A DNA stretch of 64,000 nucleotides from Pseudomonadota bacterium (GTDB taxonomy: Bacteria; Pseudomonadota; Gammaproteobacteria; Xanthomonadales; Ahniellaceae): the NCBI GenBank assembly GCA_022843465.1, contig JALHNO010000019.1, positions 35,629 to 99,628 of the forward strand, given 5' to 3'. The notes under the pieces are model-generated. The model saw only the letters and a program-made list of their open reading frames with translations, was not told the origin of the DNA and did not search any database. Shown piece after piece: positions 57,323 through 64,000 of this stretch. Each line of letters opens with the position of its first letter. Positions within the stretch are counted from its first letter, which is position 1. The position numbers and the translations under genes were made by a program.

Positions 57323-59266
57323 ATGACCGCTTCCCGATCAATGTCTGCCCTGATTCCGTTGACCCTGCTGGCTCTGATCAGCCCGGCCGTGCTGGCACTC
57401 GACCTGCGCGTCGGCGGCGACGGCAGTTGCAGCCATGCCACGCTGGGTGATGCGTTCAATGCCATACGCACACAGGCTGGCATCCATACCATCCGGATCA
57501 ACAAGGGCAACTACGCGATTCCCAATGGGCTGGTGTATGCGCCGACCGTCGGCCAGACCGCCGTATTTCTGGAAGGTGGCTACGACACTTGCGCGGCGCC
57601 AACGCCGACCGGTGATGTGACCCTGGATGCGCATCGCGCAGTCTTCAATGGCGCCGGCGGCGCCCCCGGCTCAGTGCTGGATCTGCAGATCAACGGCCTG
57701 GTCGGCACCTTTCAGATCCGCCGTGTCGTGCTGACTGGTGGCGATGCCACCAATACTTCGTTCCCGCTGCCACAGCAGGCCGGCGGCGGACTCGCGGTGC
57801 GCGGCAGTGCCTCGGTACTGATTGGCCTCGGTACCTCGATCAAGGGCAATGCGGCGATCGACGGCGGTGGTGTCGTACTCACTGGAAGCCGGGTTTCGGT
57901 GGTGGAACCCGTGGCCAAGGTGGATTTCTATATCGACGAAGGCGCCGAGATCTCCAACAACACGGCCAGCGATCGCGGCGGCGGAATCTTCTGTGGCGGT
58001 GCGCCGCCGGTTTCAGGCACCAATGTGGATCGCCATGGCAGCATCATCTTTCTCGATGGCACGATCAGCTTCAACCAGTCGCCGCGCGGTGCCGCGCTGT
58101 TCTGCCGCGGTTCCATCGAAGGCGGTGGCGGCCTGCAGCCGCGGCCGCGCAGCGCCCGTGCGGCGTGGATTTTCGCCAACCAGACCACCGGATCGAGCAG
58201 CGGCTGCGCCGCCGGCGATGCCACCCTGGATGCCTCGATTCCCGCGGGTGGCGACGGCTATCGCGAGATGGGCGCCAACGCCGACAGCGATGGCCTGCTC
58301 GCCATCACCAACCAGTCCGGAGTCAATAGCGCGCTCTGCCTGATCGGCAGCAATACGCTGGGCAACATCGACAACCGCCCGTCGGCATCCAACCGCTATC
58401 GCCTGTTCAACCTGTTCATCGCCAACCAGAGCAGCGAAGGCGGCGTGATGGCGCTGCGGACCAGCGCCGGCATGCAGCTGCAGGTGCGGCCCTCGGGCAA
58501 CACCGTTACCTGCAGCTTCTTCAACGCAACCCCCTGCGTCGCCGTGGTCGACAACAGCATGGCCGAGGTCGGCGGCTTTCCGGTGCCCTCTTCGCTGCTG
58601 GCGGCGGGCAATGAGGCATCGCTGAATCTCTACCGCGCCAGTATCCGCGACAACGTCGGCGCCAGCCTGTTCACCGCCACCGGAACCAACGCGATGCTCG
58701 GACTGTGGTCCAGCATTGTCGACAACAACGAGGTGCGTGCCTTTTCGGGAATCGAAGGCAATACGACCTCGCTGTTCACTTCTATCCTGGGCGGCCGCGC
58801 CTGGGTGTATCAGTCGACGGTGATCATGCGCGATCCGCTGACCCGATTCTTCCTGCTCAATGACGGCGGACTGGCGACCGCGCACGCCAGCATTCTCGCT
58901 TCCACCGCCGCCGTCGCACCGGCCAATATCGGCGGCAATGCGCCGAGCACGAACTTCACCCGCGAATGGTGCGGCTTCTTCCAGTCGACGGCCGATTTCG
59001 GCGGCCACTCCGTCATCAACGATCCCACCACCGGATCCTTCGTCGTTCTGCCACCCGCAAGCTTCAATCTGCATCCAACAACGTATGCCCCACAAAGCTC
59101 GGGCCTTGTCGACGCCTGCTCAACCCCCAGCTACGACCGCGACTTCTACGGCCGCCAGTTCAACGTACAACTCGAACCCGGCGGCCCGGTGCGCAGCGAT
59201 ATCGGTGCCGTCGAAGCGCAGCCGGTGGCGCTGCCGGATGCGGTGTTTGCGAATGGGTTTGAGTAG
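57323..59266 (+). CDS. Secreted right-handed beta-helix protein with C-terminal FANGFE tail
   Basis: The 647-residue protein has a signal peptide (SALIPLTLLALISPAVLA at the N-terminus), a start DLRVGGDGSCSHATLGDAFN typical of exported beta-helix proteins, and many coils with GGG and N-x-A motifs (SIKGNAAIDGGGVVLTGS, ISNNTASDRGGGIFCGG). The last part is DFYGRQF..RSDIGAVEAQ, a choice-of-anchor-Q-like ending, then DAVFANGFE. Function may be in surface polysaccharide binding or protection. ATG 57323 or 57341 are both possible. Confidence 0.88.
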   Translation: MTASRSMSALIPLTLLALISPAVLALDLRVGGDGSCSHATLGDAFNAIRTQAGIHTIRINKGNYAIPNGLVYAPTVGQTAVFLEGGYDTCAAPTPTGDVTLDAHRAVFNGAGGAPGSVLDLQINGLVGTFQIRRVVLTGGDATNTSFPLPQQAGGGLAVRGSASVLIGLGTSIKGNAAIDGGGVVLTGSRVSVVEPVAKVDFYIDEGAEISNNTASDRGGGIFCGGAPPVSGTNVDRHGSIIFLDGTISFNQSPRGAALFCRGSIEGGGGLQPRPRSARAAWIFANQTTGSSSGCAAGDATLDASIPAGGDGYREMGANADSDGLLAITNQSGVNSALCLIGSNTLGNIDNRPSASNRYRLFNLFIANQSSEGGVMALRTSAGMQLQVRPSGNTVTCSFFNATPCVAVVDNSMAEVGGFPVPSSLLAAGNEASLNLYRASIRDNVGASLFTATGTNAMLGLWSSIVDNNEVRAFSGIEGNTTSLFTSILGGRAWVYQSTVIMRDPLTRFFLLNDGGLATAHASILASTAAVAPANIGGNAPSTNFTREWCGFFQSTADFGGHSVINDPTTGSFVVLPPASFNLHPTTYAPQSSGLVDACSTPSYDRDFYGRQFNVQLEPGGPVRSDIGAVEAQPVALPDAVFANGFE

Positions 59267-59547
59267 TTGCAGGCCGTTGCGCCATGGCCTCGCGCGTCAG
59301 TGGACGACCCGTTGAGCTCAAGATTCAATTGAGCCCGATCCATGATTCAGGGAGGAGCAGGACACTTTGACGATGCGCCCGCGAGCAGATGAAGGTGGAG
59401 GCAAGGACCGATCAAGACCGCCGCGAGGCAACGGCAACCGATCAAGTGGATTTCCACCGAATGCCCGCCACCCCGCCATCGATCGTCACAGGCAGGTCAG
59501 GGCATGGCGTCTAGAGAACGCGACCATGCCCAGACTTCAACTCGCGC

Positions 59548-61539
59548 CTACCAATGCACCCCACGCATCAACGAGGCAAAGGCGATCTGCTCGTTGCTCG
59601 GGGCCTCGTCCCTGCCCTTCATGCCCTTGGCGGCGGCGGAATCGGGGAACAGGGTGAAGGCGGTATTCATGATCACTTCGTAGGCCTTGGGCGCGATCGC
59701 GCTCAGGGTGGCTGCGAAGATGCCGGTGCGGGTGGCAACGCGCGACGGGCGCTCGATGATGGCCTTGACGATCAGATCGGCGGCTTCATCAGGCGAAAGC
59801 GTCGGCACGCTCTCGTACATCTTGGTCGGCGCGATCATCGCGGTGCGAACGAGCGGCATGTTGATCGTGGTGAAGCAGATGTTGGCATCGCTGAACTCGG
59901 ACTGCGCGCAGCGCGAGAACGCATCCAGTGCGGCCTTGGACGCGACATAGGCCGAGAAGCGCGGTGAGCTGGCGAGTACACCGATCGACGAGATATTGAT
60001 GATGTGACCGCGGCGACGCTCGGTCATCTTCGGCAGCAGACCCATGATCAGGCGCAGGCTGCCGAAATAGTTGAGCTGCATCGTGCGCTCGAAATCGTGG
60101 AAGCGGTCATAGCTCAGGGCGATGCTGCGGCGGATCGAGCGACCGGCGTTATTGATCAGCACATCAACGGCACCGTGATCGGCAAGCACCTTCTTGACCA
60201 GTTCGTCGCAGCTCTTCATGTCGGTCAGATCGGCCGAGTAGATGAAGCACTGGCCGCCGGCCTTCTCGACCTCGATCTTGGCCGCTTCGAGTTCATCCTG
60301 GCCACGCGCCACGATGACGACCTTGCCCTTGGCAGCGGACACCTTGAGTGCGGCAGCCTTGCCGATACCCGCGGATCCACCAGTGATCATTACCACCTTG
60401 CCCTTGACGCGGCCCTCGAGCGAGCGATCGACGAAGAGATCGGGGTCGAGGTGACGCTCCCAGTAGTCCCACAGCCGCCAGGCATAGGTCTCGAGCGCGG
60501 GGACCTTGATCTTGGTGCCGCGCAGTGCGCGCTCGGTCTCGCGATTGTCGTAACGGGTTGGCTGGTTGGCGTATTTCAAGGCATCCCGCGGAATGCCCAG
60601 ATCCTTCAGGATCTGGTTGGTGAAACGCTTGACCGGTGGCAGGTTGGCAATCGCACCGCGCACCATCGGCGGCACCACGGCAAACATGCGCGAGTCGATG
60701 CGCATGGTCATCTCGGGCGCATGCGCGGCACGGGCGAAAGTATTGAGCATCTCGCCCACGCGTAGCGGCTCGGCATCGACCAACTGGAAACAGCCACCAT
60801 CAAGCCCGGGCTTGTGCGCGATATGGTCCATCGCATTGACCACGAAATCGACCGGCACGATGTTGACGCGGGAACCTTCGATGCCGATGGTCGGCATCCA
60901 TGAGGGCAGCGCCTGACGCATTTTCTTGATCAGGGTGAAGAAGTAGTACGGACCGTCGATCTTGTCGATCTCACCGGTCCTGGAATGGCCGACCACGATG
61001 CCGGGCCGATAGATCCGGTACGGCAGCTTGCAGTCGGTACGCACCAGGCCTTCGGAATCGTGCTTGGTGCGGAAGTACGGGTGATCGAGGCCCTCGGCCT
61101 CATCGAACATGTCTTCCTTGAAGGTGCCGCGGAAATTGCCCGCAGCCGCGATCGAACTGGTGTGATGGAAGCAACCGGCCTTCAGCGCCTCGGCGAGCTG
61201 GATGGCATGCCGGGTACCTTCGACATTGACCTGGACATTGGTCGCTTCGTCGGCCTGCACGTCATAGATTGCAGCGAGATGGAAGAAGTGCTTGATCTTG
61301 CCCGTCATCGCCTTGATGCTGGCCGGCGATACACCGAGCTTGGCTTTGGTCAGATCGCCGACCACGGGTACGATGGCACCCGCTTCGGCGCCCAGCCCCT
61401 CGATGATCGCTTCTAGTTTCGCTGCCGAATTCTTGCGCACCAGACAATAGATCTTGCCGGTCTTGCCGCGGCGCTTGAGCAGGTTCTGCAGCAGATGACG
61501 ACCGATGAATCCGGTGGCGCCAGTCACAAAATAAGTCAT
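59548..61539 (-). CDS. Fatty acyl-CoA reductase, Marinobacter type (two-domain SDR)
   Basis: The 663-residue protein has an N-terminal extended-SDR reductase domain (FVTGATGFIGRHLLQNL, residues about 4-20; active-site type YFRTK at Y155-K159; YRIYRPGIVVGHS) and a C-terminal classical SDR domain (ITGGSAGIGKAAALKV about 385-400; YVASKAALDAFSR, Y531, K535). The whole strongly resembles Marinobacter FAR (Maqu_2507), including LNYFGSLRLIMG and the FASLMRGVHW end. Such enzymes reduce fatty acyl-CoA (or -ACP) to the fatty alcohol with NADPH, the substrate for wax-ester synthesis. An acyl-CoA-binding protein gene is divergent. Confidence 0.93.
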   Translation of the reverse strand: MTYFVTGATGFIGRHLLQNLLKRRGKTGKIYCLVRKNSAAKLEAIIEGLGAEAGAIVPVVGDLTKAKLGVSPASIKAMTGKIKHFFHLAAIYDVQADEATNVQVNVEGTRHAIQLAEALKAGCFHHTSSIAAAGNFRGTFKEDMFDEAEGLDHPYFRTKHDSEGLVRTDCKLPYRIYRPGIVVGHSRTGEIDKIDGPYYFFTLIKKMRQALPSWMPTIGIEGSRVNIVPVDFVVNAMDHIAHKPGLDGGCFQLVDAEPLRVGEMLNTFARAAHAPEMTMRIDSRMFAVVPPMVRGAIANLPPVKRFTNQILKDLGIPRDALKYANQPTRYDNRETERALRGTKIKVPALETYAWRLWDYWERHLDPDLFVDRSLEGRVKGKVVMITGGSAGIGKAAALKVSAAKGKVVIVARGQDELEAAKIEVEKAGGQCFIYSADLTDMKSCDELVKKVLADHGAVDVLINNAGRSIRRSIALSYDRFHDFERTMQLNYFGSLRLIMGLLPKMTERRRGHIINISSIGVLASSPRFSAYVASKAALDAFSRCAQSEFSDANICFTTINMPLVRTAMIAPTKMYESVPTLSPDEAADLIVKAIIERPSRVATRTGIFAATLSAIAPKAYEVIMNTAFTLFPDSAAAKGMKGRDEAPSNEQIAFASLMRGVHW

Positions 61540-61791
61540 TGCTCTCCCCTTCGTTGAATCACGCCCGCGGCGGGCAGTCAGGATTAAATGGTGCAGTGCA
61601 TCAATGGATGCGGCTCAGCCGCTCCAACGATAGCCACGCGCGGCAACAATGCCTAGCCCGGATTACAGCCGAGTCACCCGCGCAATCGGCATTCCATGGA
61701 TGATCCGGGATGCCGCGTTGACCGGTTTCGCGACTGCGTGCTACAAGCCCAAGCGCATTCTGCACCCTGCCCACCTACACGGAGCGCTGCC

Positions 61792-62049
61792 ATGGCCGAT
61801 CTCAGCAAACAGTTCGAGGAAGCAGGGAAAAAAGCCCTGAATCTGAAAGAACGCCCGGACAACGACACCATGTTGAAGCTGTATGCACTGTATAAACAGG
61901 GTGCTGGCGGCGATGTCACCGGCGAGAAGCCCGGCTTCTTCGATTTTGTCGGTGTTGCCAAGTACGAGGCCTGGGCCAAGCTCAAGGGAACGCCGCAGGA
62001 AACTGCCCAGAAGCAATACGTCGATCTGGTCAAGAAACTCGCTGGCTGA
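61792..62049 (+). CDS. Acyl-CoA-binding protein
   Basis: The 85-residue protein is a complete ACBP domain: FEEAGKKALNLKERPDNDTM, LKLYALYKQGAGGDV (K and Y that bind the CoA phosphate and adenine), KPGFFDFVGVAKYEAWAKL and YVDLVKKLAG. It carries long-chain acyl-CoA in the cytoplasm. The ATG at 61792 follows GGAG. It is divergent from the acyl-CoA reductase gene and is followed by a TetR regulator, so it probably feeds that pathway. Confidence 0.97.
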   Translation: MADLSKQFEEAGKKALNLKERPDNDTMLKLYALYKQGAGGDVTGEKPGFFDFVGVAKYEAWAKLKGTPQETAQKQYVDLVKKLAG

Positions 62050-62141
62050 ATCGACACCCGGAGTGCGCCGACCGCGCGCCTGCATCCGGACCAGATCCAC
62101 GCAATCGGCGCCGGTCGGGCGCCAACGGGGGAATGTGAGCC

Positions 62142-62810
62142 ATGGCAACCAAGGCCAAGTCCAGCAGCAGCAGCGCAGGCGCATCGAAAACTCGCGACCG
62201 CATCCTGGATGTGAGCCTGGTGATGTTCAACGAGCGTGGCGAACCCAATGTCACGACCAATCACATCGCCGACGAACTCGAAATCAGCCCAGGCAATCTC
62301 TACTACCATTTCCGCAACAAGGACGACATCGTCGAGCACCTGTTCGCGCGCTATGAAACCCGTATCGACCAGGTGCTGGTAGTTCCGGACGAGCGCCTGC
62401 CGAACCTTGAAGACATCTGGATGCAATTGCATCTCGCCTTCGAGACCATGTGGGATTTCCGCTTCATCTATCGCGATCTGGTCGATCTGACCAGCCGCAA
62501 TCGCAAGCTGCGCATGCACTTCTCGCGCATCATCAAGCGCGCCACCGCCAATGCCGCCGAAGTCCTCAAGGGTTTGGCTGCCGCCGAGGTATTGCGCGCC
62601 AGCCGCGATGAAATCCAGGCCACCGCCAACAACATCATCCTGGTCGCCACGTTCTGGCTGAGTTTCAATTCGGTGCGTGGCGCGATGGTCGAGAAAGGCA
62701 GTGAAGATCTGACCGAGGGCATCCATCAGGTGATGATGCTGATTGCACCCTTCCTGCGCGATGCCGAGCGCCTGCATCTGAACAATCTGGCCAGCGCCTA
62801 CGTGCGCTGA
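62142..62810 (+). CDS. TetR/AcrR family regulator of the lipid-storage group
   Basis: The 222-residue protein has a serine-rich N-terminus and a TetR HTH (TRDRILDVSLVMFNERGEPN, TTNHIADELEISPGNLYYHF). The C-terminal domain (FRFIYRDLVDLTSRNRKLRM and following) fits a wide group of TetR proteins seen next to fatty-acid and polyester genes. Its place after the acyl-CoA-binding gene and before the convergent phasin gene suggests control of this cluster. The ligand is unknown. It is not a paralogue close to the PsrA-like regulator. Confidence 0.85.
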   Translation: MATKAKSSSSSAGASKTRDRILDVSLVMFNERGEPNVTTNHIADELEISPGNLYYHFRNKDDIVEHLFARYETRIDQVLVVPDERLPNLEDIWMQLHLAFETMWDFRFIYRDLVDLTSRNRKLRMHFSRIIKRATANAAEVLKGLAAAEVLRASRDEIQATANNIILVATFWLSFNSVRGAMVEKGSEDLTEGIHQVMMLIAPFLRDAERLHLNNLASAYVR

Positions 62811-62834
62811 GTCGGCGCCGCCGACAGCGCCAAC

Positions 62835-62862
62835 AAAAAACCCGGCTCGCGCCGGGTTTTTT
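62835..62862 (+). terminator. Bidirectional Rho-independent terminator
   Basis: Arms CCCGGC and GCCGGG around TCGC, with A6 on the left and T6 on the right (62841-62862). It ends the TetR transcript and can also end the convergent phasin transcript. Confidence 0.92.
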
Positions 62863-62935
62863 GCAACGACCCGAAGGTCAGCGCAACGCTCTGATCGCGG
62901 TAACAATCAGGAACCGCGCAGACCATCAGCCGCAA

Positions 62936-63376
62936 TCAGGCGCCGCTGCGTGCGCTCGGCTTGCGGATGCTGCCCTTGATCTCCTTGTTCAGCTCGCTGA
63001 CGCGGCTGAGCAGTTCCTGCACGTCGCCCTTGGACGGCACGCCAAAGCGGCCGAGCACGGCGCCGACGCCGTCGCTGATGGTGGCTTCGATCTGCTGCAC
63101 GTTCTTGAGTGCGCGCTGCTTGATCGGATTGACCAGACCGGCAACCTGTTTGCGAACGCCATTGACCGCCTTGCGGGCATCGTTGTTGGCGGTCTTGACG
63201 GCCTTGCGGGTGCGCGCCTGGAAACTCTCACCCTCGGCAACCAGGGTATCGATCGCCTTCTGGCCCTGCTTCTGGACCAGGGACACGGCACCGAGGCCGG
63301 CCAGCACAAAGCGACGGCTGGCTTCGCTGGTCTGAGTCGACTTGGTCGCTTTGACGAGCTTGGATGACTTGCGCAT
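62936..63376 (-). CDS. Phasin family protein (PHA granule-associated)
   Basis: The 146-residue protein is alanine/lysine/valine-rich and helical, with RFVLAGLGAVSLVQKQGQKA IDTLVAEGESFQ, the phasin/PhaI-F pattern, and a C-terminal helical part QELLSRVSELNKEIKG. Phasins coat polyhydroxyalkanoate or other storage granules. No PHA synthase gene lies in the window, so it may coat wax-ester or polyester granules made with enzymes encoded elsewhere. The ATG at 63376 has AAGGAG upstream. Confidence 0.85.
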   Translation of the reverse strand: MRKSSKLVKATKSTQTSEASRRFVLAGLGAVSLVQKQGQKAIDTLVAEGESFQARTRKAVKTANNDARKAVNGVRKQVAGLVNPIKQRALKNVQQIEATISDGVGAVLGRFGVPSKGDVQELLSRVSELNKEIKGSIRKPSARSGA

Positions 63377-63576
63377 GAAACACTCCTTCAATGGTCACGA
63401 TCGACGCAGTCGGATGACCGCTGACCCTCGATCGCGTTGCGTGCAATCTAGGAACCCAAGCTAGAACAATCACACTATGCAGTCGGCAACGAAAACACAT
63501 TCGATGATTCGTTTCGTGGAGCATTCGCTCTGTTTTGCGTGAGGCAACGTGCACTGCATGCCTTTGCTCGCGCTTC
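63377..63576. other. Upstream region of the phasin gene
   Basis: About 200 bases with no gene; must hold the phasin promoter. I see no assignable boxes. Confidence 0.35.
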
Positions 63577-63757
63577 TGTAGCGCGGAGCTTGCCCCGCTG
63601 CTCATGCTCTTGATGTTGCAGAGCGGGGCTTGCCCAGCTGCTCTTGATCTTGATCCTGCAGAGCGAGGCTTGCCCCGCTGCTCTTGCCCTTGATCCTGCA
63701 GAGCGAGGCTTGCCCCGCTGCTCGTGCTCTTGATGTTGTAGAGCGGGGCTTGCCCCA
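63577..63757. repeat. Five tandem 40-bp units with AGCGGGGC-TT-GCCCCGCT palindromes
   Basis: Units start at 63577, 63617, 63657, 63697 and 63737, an exact 40-base period. Each has the core TG(T/C)AG(A)GCGGGGCTTGCCC and its inverted arm, then a linker such as GCTCTTGATGTTG that is also similar between copies. The last unit lacks the linker. They lie upstream of the phasin gene and before the palindromes of the transposase-like element. Confidence 0.92.
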
Positions 63758-63811
63758 TAGGCCTTAACCTGTTTGGCTGGTTCCTGAATTTTGGCACGGC
63801 ACACCCTCGAC

Positions 63812-63896
63812 TTACGCCCCGAAGGGGCACATCAATTCAGCCCAGGGCAACGCCCTGGGTATGGTCGCGCGTCACCCGGAAAGCCCTGAAAGGGCG
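63812..63896. repeat. Three short palindromes ahead of an IS200-like transposase
   Basis: CGCCCCGAAGGGGCA (about 63815-63829), CCCAGGGCAACGCCCTGGG (63841-63859) and GCCCTGAAAGGGCG (63882-63895) follow one another. Similar palindromes often precede Y1 transposase genes of the RAYT/IS200-like group, which is inference from memory. Confidence 0.6.
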
Positions 63897-63906
63897 AGTC
63901 AAATCG

Positions 63907-64000
63907 ATGTCTCAATCGCTGGCGCGTTTGCGTGTGCATTATGGTACTCACCAAAAAGAACGGTGTGCCTTGGTTGCAGGGAGGTGTACGTGAACCGGTC
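63907..64000 (+). pseudogene. N-terminus of an IS200-like (Y1) transposase, frameshifted and cut by window edge
   Basis: The frame from ATG 63907 gives MSQSLARLRVH, the usual start of Y1/REP-associated transposases (MPQSL..VHLVFSTK). It then runs off course to a stop (TGA at 63991-63993). One base further, from 63941, the second frame gives MVLTKKNGVPWLQGGVREPV, which fits the continuation VH-(L)VFSTKNR-PWLQ. A single extra T at about 63939-63940 would explain both. Either the gene is dead or the base is a sequencing error. Confidence 0.6.

Noticed and set aside
63577..63757. CRISPR array
   Set aside because: The period is 40 and regular, but the would-be spacers are similar to each other and the repeats are palindromic throughout, with no cas genes nearby.

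Overview
The window is about 62-64% GC double-stranded bacterial chromosome, densely coded on both strands. Gene content points to a gammaproteobacterium of the Lysobacterales (Xanthomonadales), probably Rhodanobacteraceae-like. Supporting signs are the smpB/ratA/rnfH group, lolC-lolD-comEC, an sdh operon that includes sdhE and ygfX, a PsrA-type fatty-acid regulator, and secreted proteins ending in (V/L)F(A/S)(D/N)GFE. The order is inferred from remembered family resemblance, not from a search. No rRNA, tRNA, CRISPR array or prophage was recognised.

Left part (1-20 kb): a cut-off membrane protein with a small HTH regulator, a secreted beta-helix protein, a possibly frameshifted propeller-like protein, ratA-rnfH opposite smpB, a sulfotransferase-like/aminotransferase pair, a GDT1-type cation transporter, serS, and lolC-lolD-comEC. 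A complex II operon follows on the minus strand in the order sdhAF4-like, sdhC, sdhD, sdhA, sdhB, sdhE, ygfX, with a 13-bp perfect hairpin between sdhA and sdhB. ygfZ is divergent from it.

Middle (20-45 kb): a PhnD-like binding protein, a DUF1249 protein, the divergent pair ppsR/ppsA, and a fatty-acid oxidation block (PsrA-like TetR regulator with a CAAAC-N4-GTTTC site upstream, fadN, fadA). Then come glutathione peroxidase, ferredoxin-NADP reductase, a cold-shock protein, two DEAD-box helicases around a Nudix gene and a DUF6491-like gene, an acyltransferase and mgtE. An ECF-type sigma factor, a putative anti-sigma factor and two exported HEAT-repeat proteins form one overlapping operon.

Right part (45-64 kb): an island of exported proteins (subtilase, SleB-like hydrolase, two beta-helix proteins, a four-domain M14 carboxypeptidase, a matrixin-like protease), interrupted by a TIGR04222/GRDP-like membrane protein that is divergent from a two-gene ABC exporter. 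A lipid-storage group follows: a Marinobacter-type fatty acyl-CoA reductase, an acyl-CoA-binding protein, a TetR regulator and a phasin. The window ends in a frameshifted start of an IS200-like (Y1) transposase behind palindromes.

Many gene boundaries hold families of short palindromic repeats: GGCATCTC-N3-GAGATGCC units (three tandem 101-bp copies after fadA), AGCGGGGC-TT-GCCCCGCT units at an exact 40-bp period (five copies near 63.6 kb), CCTCTCCCGC/GCGGGAGAGG units, and a GTCGGGT..ACCCGAC unit. They sit mostly downstream of genes. The acyl-CoA metabolism genes at 26-31 kb (degradation) and 59-63 kb (reduction and storage) suggest a cell that both burns and stores fatty acids, with ppsA supplying gluconeogenesis from the resulting C2 units.
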